NCBI RefSeq assembly: GCF_000165425.1
Contig: NW_001799022.1
Span: forward strand, 62,001-126,000
Origin: Paramecium tetraurelia
Lineage: Eukaryota > Ciliophora > Oligohymenophorea > Peniculida > Parameciidae
DNA length: 64,000 nt
Direction of reading: 5' to 3'
Shown here: piece after piece, positions 11,344-21,797 of the stretch
How the letters are laid out: each line of letters starts with the position of its first letter
Position numbering within the stretch: the first letter of the stretch is position 1
Made by a program: the position numbers and the translations under genes
Notes under the pieces: model-generated
Database searches by the model: none
Told to the model about the DNA's origin: nothing
Seen by the model: only the letters and a program-made list of their open reading frames with translations

Positions 11344-13720
11344 ATGCTACACGACTTATTATTTTCGTTGTTAGGTAAACCAGGTTCATTTGTCAAATAA
11401 TTTGATAACTCACCCTTCTACATTGATGAATCTTTGAATCTTTTTTCAAAACCTGAAATAGTTTAATTGAATCAAATTGTGAATTTGGGATATCATTATT
11501 AGCAAATAGACAATTTCTTGTAAAATCAAGAAGAGAAAAGCAGCTACATTAAAGTAAAACCATAAATAAATATGCTAGGCTTTGGTGTTTGGAATTGACA
11601 ACAGTTTGAATGATTATAGATAAACAATATTGACTTTGGAATAAGAGTATCTGAATGAAAAAATGTTCATAGTATCCTAACTAAATGTGAGACTATAAGC
11701 ATATTATTAAATTCTATTGAATTTGCATACATCCATCAACATAATACAGTAACACAATATGCGCGGGGGATAAATACTAGATTACCTTTATGAAAGAACA
11801 CTCACAGGAAATGACAAACTCTAACTAATTTATCAAAACATTCTGTCAGCCTGTTACGAAGTGTTATTTTAATAATTGTCCTCTTGGTTGTAGTATGGTT
11901 AAATTTTAGACACTTCAGATGAATTTTTTATTTAAAGAATTGACGAGAAAAAGAAAACTGATTAGCATGAATACAATTGGGATACTTCATTTACATTAAA
12001 TATATAGATGTTACCATTACATTTTATCACTTTACAGATGGCCGATAAAATATTATTCATAGGAAAGGCGGTGAAAGTCTTGAAAGGACAATAAGAGTTA
12101 TTCATTAATGAGCATTAACAATTGATAAGAGAAATTGAAGTTTATGATTCCTTTACCTTTAACCGAATCATTGACTAATTGCAAAAATAAGTGGGTGAAT
12201 AATTGGTTTAAGTGATTGTCGATAAACAAGAATTGTTTATTCATTTGAAAAACTTTTATTTATTTATACTCCTTAATAATGGCAATTTTATTCAGCAATT
12301 CTTATCCGATTGCTAATCAATCCTCCAACTACCTTAGACATAACAAGCCTTATAAGAGCTAAACTTCAATCTTCACAAGATGGATTATGATTAGACAGAG
12401 AAAATGGATATGTTTATTTACAATAATGGATTCGAATACAAGACCTTCCAATCCTTAAATAATTTATAGATTAAAAATAATGTTATTTAGACAATCAATA
12501 TATTGAGAATGGGACCTGCTCGAGGTCCTGAAGATTGGAGTGGAGTTTTTAGAGATGTCAAACAATCAATTGAAAATGGATTTACATTGCAAATTGTTTT
12601 TAAATTCAAATAATAATTATCAAAACCATTGGGAGGATATTCAATTTTATAGGTTCCATAGGATTTGAGTACAAGTTTAGTACTGTTATTTTGTCAAGAT
12701 GAAGAAAATGGAGTGTTCATTAGATTGAAATTGGATCAATAGAAAGTTTCTTCTTTATCAGTTGAATCAAAAATTAAATTTAAAGAAGAAATTATTTACA
12801 AATGGAAATTGGACAAAATAGATTTTTCAGAAGGAGATTTGCATAGTTTAAAAATTAATTATTAAAATGATGAATTATCATTAATTATAGATGATACTTA
12901 GAGTGATACATAGTGTAAAACTGACATATTGCCTCCTTCTTAATGGAAAAAAGTGGCTTTTAAATTTTAAAAATATTTTCAATTGGAATTAGGACGATGT
13001 ATGGTAGGAATTAAACAATATGGTTAAATAGTGGATTTATATACATGGAAGATGATAGGAAGCAACTTTTTGAATGATGCTTCTTGGAGTGGTCTTACGT
13101 TGAAGTATTAAGTAGACTATCCATTATCTCTGCTTATCACACCTTCATTATAAGAGAAATTCTAATTATTCTTTAGATATTTATTCCCTATTCGACATGC
13201 TTAATTTGAATTGCAATAGGTGTGGATTAAACTCACAAAAAAATTCAAAAAAAAGGATTGCAAATATATATTGGGAATGCATACCTAATTGATGCATGTT
13301 GTCAATGCTTTTTATCATTACTTTTAGATGGATATCATTGCTGTTTAGTGGTCTAAAATGATATCAAGGATGCAAAATGAAATTAACTTTGAATTGATGA
13401 GAAAAATAATGGATGAATTTGAGTAATCTGTTTCTAATTAATTATTTTTGAATTTGCAATAGATTGTCAAGAACATTTTTCAAATAATCAAATTTGTACA
13501 CAAATACATTGAGTTAGTCAATAGAATTGAATTGTAGCATCACTCATTAATAAATAAAGAATGTTACAAACTAATGGTAGAATTTGATACTTAATTTATT
13601 GCTCTATTCAATCTGATCTAGTTGTTGACCAAAAGTACTAATTAAACTGCTCTATTTCAATTGCTAACAAGGCTTGATTATAATTCCTATTTTGATAATA
13701 AAACCAATGAAAAATTCTGA
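11344..13720 (+). CDS. TUBGCP4: Gamma-tubulin complex component 4 (GCP4, Spc97/98 family)
   Basis: About 783 residues with one 25-nt intron at 11554-11578. The N-terminus MLHDLLFSLLGKPG matches the GCP4 start (human MIHELLLALSGYPG). Grip1 features follow (TINIIQQHNMRGGQILDYLY; ILSACYEVLFQQLSSWLQYG, the conserved first-helix core; DEFFIQR). Grip2 is clear at the C-terminus: WSGLTLKYQVDYPLSLLITP, FFRYLFPIRHAQFELQQVW, LMHVVNAFYHYFQMDI, and the GCP4-specific ending LLTRLDYNSYFDN (human LLLRLDYNKYYTQ). GCP4 sits in the gamma-tubulin ring complex and helps template microtubules at basal bodies. Between Grip1 and Grip2 (about 12,500-13,060) an unusual beta-rich insert is present; see findings. The start is fixed by the family motif. 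Confidence 0.93.
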
Positions 13721-13763
13721 AGCTTCACATAATTTATATATATGTATATTAAAAATAATTAAA

Positions 13764-14225
13764 ATGATTCGTCTCACACACAGTAAATCAGTGGCATGCT
13801 TTTCCGGAGCCTTGTGGGGACCTATACATGAAAGGCCTATCGTCGACAGAGTTATGTCAACATCTTAATGGCCAGTGCCATACTATCAAAGAATTTTCAA
13901 AGCCTATCCAGTTAGATGTACACATTAGATTAAATTAAGAAAATAAATAAACTTGGGCAATGAATTTAGCTGGAGCCGAGATTCACGATATTAATTGGTA
14001 TTGTGCTAAGCAAGCTTTGAGTAGAACTCTTAAGGGAAGATAAGCTGTTGAATATGTCGAAAACAATATCCCAACATAAAGTAAAGTGATTAAAATTTAA
14101 AATAGGTTATATTGTCATTCAAAAAGATGTATCTAGAATGGCAAAAGCATATGTAAGTGATTTAAGTCTTTTCCTTAGTGTGGCTAATAAAGAAAGCAAA
14201 GTCATTTTGGACTCAGTCGAATTGA
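13764..14225 (+). CDS. Small basic protein, possibly mitochondrial, unknown
   Basis: It begins 43 bp after GCP4 and reads MIRLTHSKSVACFSGALWGP, then HERPIVDRVMSTSQWPVPYY, then after a probable 22-nt intron (near 13918) WAMNLAGAEIHDINWYCAKQ. Tail residues include YCHSKRC, a possible metal-binding C-H-C cluster. Length is about 135 residues. The start is basic and free of acidic residues, as in mitochondrial presequences, but this is only suggestive. I do not recognise the family. A second intron of 26 nt near 14154 is likely; depending on its phase the stop is at 14225 or 14230. Confidence 0.6.
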
Positions 14226-14292
14226 TTTGAGGAATAGTCAAATAATCAAATATTTATAATTATGCATCAATTTGCAATGTTATCTCAGTAAT

Positions 14293-16679
14293 TCAAAAAT
14301 TTCTATGAGGAAATAATATTTCTCTTTACAATATTCCACTATTATCCGCTTTATTATTCCTCTCTTAACTAAAAAGGCCAAAATTCTCTGAGGATTCATC
14401 GTCAAACTCCTTTTTCAGTTAAGATCTTGATTTGCTCTGTCTCATCTATTTTACTTTTCTTCTAAGAATGTATTTGATTCTGTGACTCAGTTTTTATTCC
14501 ACGAGATCGAAATCTATAAATTAAGAAACCTCAAAAATATCTCGTATTTCCTTCCCTAACTTTTCAATCAGTATTTCATTCATTCTCCCTAATTCCTTTT
14601 GAGGATCATTCACTTTATCATACGCCTAACTCAATAATATCTATTTACCTTGTAGAGCTTTTGATACGCTTTGATAGATATAGGAAGGTTTGCCTTTTTA
14701 GCCTCCGAGAATTGTTTCATAGCCAACTAAGCAACTTGGCCAACCGACATAGAGGAATTCGAATTTTCTGTCAATTTTTATCTAATAATTAAACGAATTA
14801 AGTTACGTATAGACTTCGACTCTACTAGGTAGCTTTTTCTGTTCGTTTAGAGCAATTGTCTGTTTGGGGGCAAAATTAAATAGAATTTACTAATTTTTAT
14901 CTAATATTAAGTCTTTTAATAGATTGATTTCCTTAACCTTTTCCAAGATTACATAGATATCAATATCAGAATTAATCCTATCTCTATTAATTAAATAAGT
15001 TAATTTACACTGCCTTCATGAGAAGTATAGACGTTTTGTCTTTAAAACATCTCCCTCCTGTTATTTGATGGCACAGGAACTTGAAAGTAAATTGAATGGG
15101 TTGTGCTCTTGTAAGAACTTAAGATATTTGGGATGTCAAGTATTCTTTCCGACTCTTAAAACCAAGTTTTGATACAATTTCTTCTTATTACCTTTGAAAT
15201 TCTGATTTGATTTCTGATGACGTATTTTTAATCATTTGCTTTTAATTTGTCGTATTATGGGGAGTCTCTTCATTCATGACTTGTATTCGAATCTCGTCAT
15301 CTTGTAAAGGTTGAGTGAGAGATTTTTTATTAATGGGCAGATTTGAATCTTGTAGCTCCAACAGTTTAGGCGTTTGTGTCTTTTTCTTGATCTAGGTGAT
15401 TTTCTTAACCAAGTCATCATTCCGAATCTTTTAAGAATTTTTACTATTATCAAAATTGAAGTCATAAACCTTGTTTGCTAGTTCTATTAGATCTGTTAAA
15501 TATTGAGAAATAAATATTTACATTGTTATCTGTTGTAGAATGCAACAAAGAAGCCTAAAAATACGACAACTATATTCACAAATCCTCCTAAGTATGACAA
15601 TAGGTCATCTACTTTTTAAAATTATCTTGTGATATATTTTGTGTAAGGACTTCTTCGAAAATACAAAGCTATATATTATTTATCTGTTGCTGATCCTAGA
15701 GTGGTTATATCTCTAAAATCTGCTGGTTCTTTCATAAATACATTTTCAACTTGTTCATCATCAAATACTGGAACTAAACTTTAATCAGTGTTTATTTGGT
15801 ATTTTTTAAAAAATATATCTGATTAACGAGACAATTTAAAAGGAACAAATTAAAAATAGACTTCGTCATCCAGATAGCCTTAAATGTAATCGGTTGGTTT
15901 CGATGGATTCACTACTGTATTGGTCATGTATCTAGATGAAAAACAATCGAAATACATTCTTATTCTGTAAGAACCTTCACTTGATATCCATTTGTCCATT
16001 ACATCTTTGGATGCACAATTTGGGTGCCAAGTAAGGTTGGCATTTTTCGAAGTATCGTTTTTACAATCGGATATTTCAATTTTGGCAAAATCCAAATACT
16101 CACTCGAATATCTTCCACCAACTGTTATCGAGTAATTAAGACTATATAATATATGGTGGAATTACTCTGGACAGAGCCAAGTGGACAATCCTAATTGATT
16201 GTATTGATCTGTGAAATTAAGATCATATTTATCGAATATTTTTTGAAATCTATCTAGGGTACATGGAATCAGGTTAGTAAGATTTTCGTATTTAATTGTT
16301 GTTCCATTACTCAATCTCACATATGTTCTTAATTTGTTAAATGAATTTACCTTGCTTTTATTGTAATGTTAAAAAATGGATTTGTATTGAAAGGTGTACT
16401 TTATTCGATTGCAACAGCAAACATAAAATTATCTGAGGTAAATTTGATCCTATCAGGATTTTCTTCGAATACTATTTAAGTATCTGCAGCGATATTAGTC
16501 TTTCCTAAGAAATCTATGATGTTTGATTAAAAAAATATCGCAACGATGGCCACAATCAAACAAGATAAAAAACCTCCTCCACCTGTTTTGTATTGATCTT
16601 CTCCATTTAAATTCAAGGAAATATTTTATCCGAACAGATCAATTTGTCTAAAAACTAATTATTCATCGGATAAATACAT
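14293..16679 (-). CDS. Ciliate membrane protein, two-span family, large luminal domain
   Basis: From ATG 16679 (MYLSDEQLVFRQIDLFGQNI) a first membrane helix follows TGGGGF (LSCLIVAIVAIFF), then a loop of about 270 residues with Cys and Asn-x-Ser/Thr sites (NCASKDVMDKWISSEG, MYFDCFSSRYMTNTVVNPS), then a second helix DLLSYLGGFVNIVVVFLGFF. The C-terminal region from about 15,450 to 14,300 is cytoplasmic-type: charged, with a predicted coiled coil and a basic RRKVKQMRQSKSRSQLKK segment. This two-helix layout with LS.LGG before helix 2 recurs in many uncharacterised ciliate 'transmembrane protein, putative' genes. No enzyme motif is visible. Total about 750 residues with several introns, most not placed exactly. 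Confidence 0.75.
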
Positions 16680-17170
16680 TATTGGGACTTTGCTAGCATT
16701 GTTGATTTTTAATAAATATTAATTACTACAGTAATTTCATATAATAATTCTCTAAATTTAAGGTATCATACATAATAATTTCATGTTTCTCACTTAAGTC
16801 AACCTATTTTCCAATAAGAATTTTAGAAAGAACAAATATCAATTATAAATAATGTGAGTTAAGTTAAAGTTTATTAAATGGAATAAATGTTAATAAATTT
16901 CCAATGTTTAAATCTCTATTTTCTTTGATAATATCAAAAATTAATTATATATATAATTAAAACCATCAAAATTCTGAGTTACTTAGTGACTTTCTTAACA
17001 TCTATTGGAATCGTACACAATTCCTATAGATTTGTAACAATCACTCCCTTTGGCGAGATGCTGAGGATGAAATGGCTATTTGAACATTTATAATTTAATA
17101 AATAAGAAATAATTAGATTTAGAATAAGTTTGAGCGCCTTAATTTAAAAGCATATATATAAACTAATTAT
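16680..17170. other. Intergenic, AT-rich
   Basis: The gap between the start of the membrane-protein gene and the end of the Siva-like gene (both minus) shows no coding-like frame. It contains a CTTAGTGACTTT-type mixed stretch near 16,980 without recognisable function and presumably the promoter of the membrane-protein gene. Confidence 0.45.
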
Positions 17171-17615
17171 TCATTAATTCTAACTACAATGTAAGCAAGA
17201 AACAAAATCTCCATTATGTAGATATATTTTAATGCAACAAAATGAACAACAGTACTACCCACAATAATAACATGAATATATGCATCTCTGACATGCCAAT
17301 CGAGAACATTCGACACATATTGTATTTGCATTCAATGGTTTAGTATCACAATTCTTGCAAACTAAATTGGTTTCTTCTTCAGTCTCCATAACCTATTCAT
17401 TCTACTTCTGTTTTTTGTAAACTTGATCATTATTTATAAGAAATACAATAACTAATGAATTCTTGTTTCGAAACACTTTTTTTTGTTATTGGGACAGTCT
17501 AATCTAGTCGCTAGTCAGATATCTTCATTAATGATAGTTCCTTAGCCAAATCATTGTTTATTTCCTTAAAAACTTCTTGTCTCACTTCATAGTAGTATGG
17601 ACTTTGGCGGAACAT
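17171..17615 (-). CDS. Siva-like Cys-rich zinc-binding protein
   Basis: About 140 residues. After a 25-nt intron near 17,420 the C-terminal half is a dense Cys pattern: VCKNCDTKPLNANTICVECS, then LACQRCIYSCYYCGQYCCSF, then VSCLHC. This matches in spacing and flanks the C-terminal zinc domain of Siva (CD27-binding protein; human ...[20 protein letters not shown]...C..CA). The N-terminus MFRQSPYYYEVRQEVFKEIN also resembles the Siva N-terminal helix (YSQEVFEKTKRLLF). In animals Siva is a pro-apoptotic p53 target; no such pathway is known here, so the function in a ciliate is open. The gene diverges from the SAXO gene with 38 bp between the ATGs. Confidence 0.75.
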
Positions 17616-17653
17616 TTTTACTGCAATTTTTAATAATAAATAAAATTTATTGA
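17616..17653. promoter_or_regulatory. 38-bp divergent promoter region
   Basis: Only 38 A/T-rich bases separate the ATG of the Siva-like gene (minus) from that of the SAXO-like gene (plus). Both 5' UTRs and both start sites must lie inside or overlap this segment, or reach into the coding regions. No specific motif stands out. Confidence 0.45.
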
Positions 17654-18486
17654 ATGAATAAGTCTCCTAACAATGGTTTTAAGACACCAGATAAATCAGG
17701 ATCCAAACTATCCTAATACAATGGGAAATGTGTATGCTAGATTTGTACATGTGGAAAAGACAAATGTCCTCCCCAACAATTGCATGTGAATCCATCACAT
17801 TTCGATACCACAAATCGGAAGTCCTATGTAAAGTGGGATGTTAAGAAAACTGCCCCCATCGTCCCTGAATAATATAGAATCAATTATGGAACCCAATCGT
17901 TTGTTTCATCCTATTAAAGAGATTATACTCCATAAAAGACTCCAGAAAGACAAACCAGAATAACCCAAGAAACAACAATACCCTATCACAGACCCTTCGT
18001 CTCCTCAACAGAATATAATCAAAGGTACTAACCATATCAAACATTACCAATATCACTTAAACCTAAGTATTATTATTAAGAAAACCCAAATAAAATTTAA
18101 GCTAGTACTACATATAGCGAAAATTTTAGAGCACAGCCAATATCAAATCAACATTAAATTAAATAACACGACACTTCCTTCACCCCTACTAAAATTTAAT
18201 TTAATTCTAATTCGAAATATTAAGAAGATTATACAGCCTAAAAAGGAAACAGACCAGCTCCAATTAAACATAATAATTAATCTCCTTTTGGAGGAGTCAA
18301 CATGGAAAAGCTATCTTCCTACCAAAAAGATTACTAGCGACTAGATGACAGTACTTATAAAAAGCCTGAATGTCCAATTAGAATGCTTCCAGTTCCAGAT
18401 AGGTAAAATACATATTTACAATTCATAGAAATAAGAGTCCAAATAAACATTTAATGTTTAGTGCTTAGAAAAATGATTGGGAATGA
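17654..18486 (+). CDS. SAXO-like stabiliser of axonemal microtubules
   Basis: About 268 residues with one 26-nt intron (18,402-18,427). Near the N-terminus is a Cys-rich motif, CVCQICTCGKDKCPPQQLH, matching the SAXO/FAM154 signature (C-x-C-x2-C-x-CG-[RK]-x2-CP). The rest is repeated short Tyr/Pro-rich modules such as SSYQRDYTPQKTPERQT, SSTEYNQRYQPYQ and SSYQKDYQRLDD, typical of the microtubule-binding Mn repeats of SAXO proteins, which lie on or inside doublet and basal-body microtubules. Tail KKPECPIRMLPVPDR. The ATG is set by the motif position. It is probably a ciliary or cortical microtubule protein in this cell. Confidence 0.85.
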
Positions 18487-19124
18487 TCTAATTAATGATA
18501 ATTATATCAAAGAACTTATTCATTTTGGTTCTGTTCAAATTGAGATCTCTTCTCAAGTAATCATTTTAAATATTGTCTTCATTATTATTATTATGTTTAT
18601 TTCCAATAATTGCCAAAGAATTAAACAAATATTAATATTATTTAAATGTAAATTTCACTTTTAATCATTTATTGAAATTCTTAAACTATTCTAATTTTCT
18701 AACTTAATTTGTTACTACAAGAAATTAACTTTATTATATTAATTTATATATAAATCTAGATATTAAGAATAATTGTAAAAGAATAAATGGTTACTTGCTA
18801 TTATTAAAAACAGAGGTGATTAAAAAGATTATATTATTCATAGTTTAATAAATAAAATAATTGAAATAATAACTTCTTCTTAATCAAAACTATTTTCTTA
18901 TTTCTTATACTAAAAATTCTTAATTTGATAATTTTAAAGCAGAATTATTATAAAGAGTTGTATCTCTTAGCTATTTTTCTTTAAAATTGACATATTAAAA
19001 GCTTCTTTAGAATTCAATCTAAATATTTAAAATATTTCTAAGAATTTTTTCATTATTATGAGCATTTTAAATAATTTAATTAAATATGTTAAAGGATATC
19101 GATATTATAAAAAACTAATTAAAA
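18487..19124. other. Intergenic between convergent genes
   Basis: These 638 AT-rich bases separate the 3' ends of the SAXO and TRIM-like genes. The 67-codon ORF at 18,461 overlaps the end of SAXO out of frame and is a shadow. I see no gene and no clear terminator signal beyond poly-T/A runs. Confidence 0.5.
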
Positions 19125-21033
19125 TCATAATGAAATTTGGACACCATATTTTTTAAGTTCATCCATTTTTTTCTTCGCTTTAGATGCTATTATAGAATTT
19201 TAGTTCATATAATATAATCTTAGTTATGTTTCAGGATGTTATTTCAAAAACACTAAAATGTGATCAAGTGATTTTTCTGTTAATAAATTTTACTGAAGAT
19301 GCAAAGTATGAATTCTAGATTTTATGATAAATTTACTTAGATTCTGCTAAATTTAGGATTAATTTATGGAATAAATCATCAACTATTAAACATTTGCTTA
19401 ATTTCAACACCTTTATATTTTGAGTTCCTTTTAAATATTCTCCTAGAATCTAAATAATTTAATCATTAAAATCTGAATTATAAAATATAATATACCTATT
19501 TAACTTAAATCTATTATTTCATTTTTGTCTTAATGAATTACAGTTAGTGTTTGAGATAGTTTTTCATTCATTTTTTAATTATTAGTAAATTTTTTAGGCT
19601 ATTTTTAATTGCTATTTTAGATAGTATTGCTAAATTTGGATTACTTTTATACTAATATTTAGGAAGTCTCAAGGAGTTCACAATTTGACAAAGTGGCACT
19701 TCTCTCCTTTTATTTAGAGAATTAAGATTAGACAGAATTGAAGTTTATCTATTTCGCTACATCATATGCAGGTGATGTTGGTTAAGTAGGATATTAAGAT
19801 GGTGAAAAAACTCCTGAATTCCTTTTAAGTTTACCAACATCTATTTTCAATGGTTTTTTTTCTATGACTTTAATTGCTTCTTCGGTAATTTATCTTTCTG
19901 GCACTAGGAAATCCGATTAATCATTTGATTAACTTTTATCAGAAAGATTAGATGGCAAAAGGAGCACAGTATCTTACTTGTTAGTTTCATATTTATTAGT
20001 ATTGAGTCCCATTAATTGGGAAATATAATTTGAGATTACTTATATAGGAACTTAAATCTGATGAGATTTCTAAGTTGAATCAATTGATGTCGTAATCGAT
20101 TCTTTGATTAAGTTAAATTGTTTCAATATAGTTTACCCAGAGTTTATTATAATTTAGTCGAATTTCCTAAATTTCAACTATTATGACTCCTCTACCAATT
20201 GACTTAACTGATAGCTAGCTTGATTAAGCCATTAGTCTGCTTCAATTTGTAGAAGTGAAAATTCATCATCTATTTTATTAAGGATAATCTCTTATGAATT
20301 CTCATATGCTTAATTTATTTTATAAAGAGTCTGCATCTTGATCTCATCTATTTATTTGTTTAAATCACTGAAGTATAAATCAATCTTTGACTTTATGCAA
20401 CATAATTGTTAATGAAACCCTAATGATAACAATTATTCAAGTTATTCTTTATTATTTCTTTCATTTTGAATCTATTTATATAAACAGGATATCTCATTGA
20501 CAGTCAGTTCTATTTATTTCAAGAACTAGTCGATAGGTAGATAATTATGGAATTTATGAGGACCAAATAAAGCACAATTAACACAAATGCATTAACCATC
20601 TTCCTGACATATAAGTTCCAATTCTTTCTAATGCAATTAGCATATTGATGTCTTTGGGGGAGCTTCTGTAGGTGTGAATTATGAGGTAGATTTTTCAGAA
20701 AAATGCTCTGCCATTTCTTTAGTAGAATTTTAAGAATGTTCATCATCAGGAGTTTGATATGTTGCTAAAGTCTTTGCTGACGATTAACGCTTTTTAAGCA
20801 TGGTGAGAATACTTTAATTTTAGGGGAAGCATTTTTGATCTCTATGAACATTACATTCAATTCTTGAATAATTTGCATAGATACCCATCCTCTTTGCATT
20901 TTAATTATTGACCACCACATATATATTATTCAACACATTTATAGCAAACTGAATGACCACAGCTTGGCAAGACATATGGAGAATTATTTGCCGAATTGAA
21001 TTCTGTCTAGCATTAGCAACACTAAAATTCCAT
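19125..21033 (-). CDS. TRIM-like protein: RING + B-box + coiled coil
   Basis: From ATG 21033 the protein begins MEFQCCQCQTEFNSANN and shows a RING finger: C-x2-C, then LPSCGHSVCYKCVEQYICGG and CKEDG, interrupted by a short intron. Near 20,680-20,540 there is a B-box: ICQLHQKELELICQEDGQCI followed by CVNCALFGPHKFHNY, the C-x2-H...C-x2-C...H-x2-H arrangement. A long coiled coil follows (QIQNERNNKEQLEQLLSLGF, LNKQIDEIKMQTLYKINQAY). The C-terminal 450 residues contain helical repeats ending KKKMDELKKYGVQISL. RING/B-box/coiled-coil order defines TRIM E3 ubiquitin ligases; the RING cysteines are present, so ligase activity is plausible. About 600 residues, several introns. It ends where uS9 begins a short distance upstream. 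Confidence 0.8.
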
Positions 21034-21073
21034 TAATTATTTATATTATTTTTAATGTACTGTGATTAAATTT

Positions 21074-21567
21074 TCATCTATAACTCTTTTGTCTTCTGGC
21101 TCTGGCACCCTTACCACCATACTTTCTTGGTTCGCATCTTCTTGGATCAGCAACTAAGAGAGTTCTATCATATTGTAATAAAAGATCTTTGATTTCTCTC
21201 TTTTAGGTTTCATCTACATATTTTTAATAGTATGCCACGATGCCTTTGCTAATTGCCTATACAATATATAATTGCCATTCTACCTATCTGATAGCATAAA
21301 TTTATGCAGTGCTTCCACCACCTCTGACAGTGACTCTGATGTCTAATCTGCCTGTTCTGACTTAACCAAGAAGCAAAAGTGGTTCAAGAGCCTTTTGTCT
21401 CAAGGGAGCTGGGTTCACTAATTCAATTGGAGCACCATTCACTCTAACCAAACCTTGGATTAAATGTATCGAGTACCCTTTCCTTCTCTCACACTTGCAC
21501 TGGCAACAGCATTCTTCTTTCTACCAAAAGATTGAACCAATTTTGATTTTGTTTGAGGAGTTGACAT
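21074..21567 (-). CDS. RPS16: 40S ribosomal protein S16 (uS9)
   Basis: 147 residues after removing introns of 23 nt and 27 nt. Clear uS9 motifs in order: [87 protein letters not shown], and the invariant C-terminus [20 protein letters not shown] plus [11 protein letters not shown]. The C-terminal Arg reaches the P-site tRNA in the small subunit. In-frame TAA and TAG within the gene code for Gln (for example GQVRTG), which makes it a good reference for the genetic code of this DNA. The start MSTPQTKSK is set by length; it diverges from a small ORF 50 bp away. Confidence 0.97.
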
Positions 21568-21617
21568 ATCCAATAATTAAATAATTTAATTTAATCAATT
21601 TTTTATATTAACTGCCA
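21568..21617. promoter_or_regulatory. 50-bp divergent intergenic region of uS9
   Basis: Fifty A/T bases separate the uS9 ATG from the ATG of a 54-codon plus-strand ORF. The uS9 promoter must lie here or inside the ORF. No named motif is visible. Confidence 0.4.
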
Positions 21618-21782
21618 ATGCAACACAAATTGGATAAGATCGATTACTATAATAAGCTAGCAGCCATAGCTATTGTCTAATGCAAAAAGAATGACAAGAA
21701 AACTCAATAGGCCGAATTAAAACTGTTAAAGAAATAATATTATCGAACTATCGAGAAAAGACTCTTAGAATAATATACTTGA
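21618..21782 (+). CDS. Small basic helical protein, 54 aa
   Basis: An uninterrupted frame reads MQHKLDKIDYYNKLAAIAIV then QCKKNDKKTQQAELKLLKKQ and ends EKRLLEQYT at TGA 21780-21782. Amino-acid use (Asp, Ala, Leu, Lys in helical spacing) is better than random AT-rich sequence. It lies in a pocket between uS9 and CFAP53, with its stop 15 bp from the CFAP53 stop. No family is recognised; it could be a small real protein. Confidence 0.45.
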
Positions 21783-21797
21783 ATTGATTATAATATT

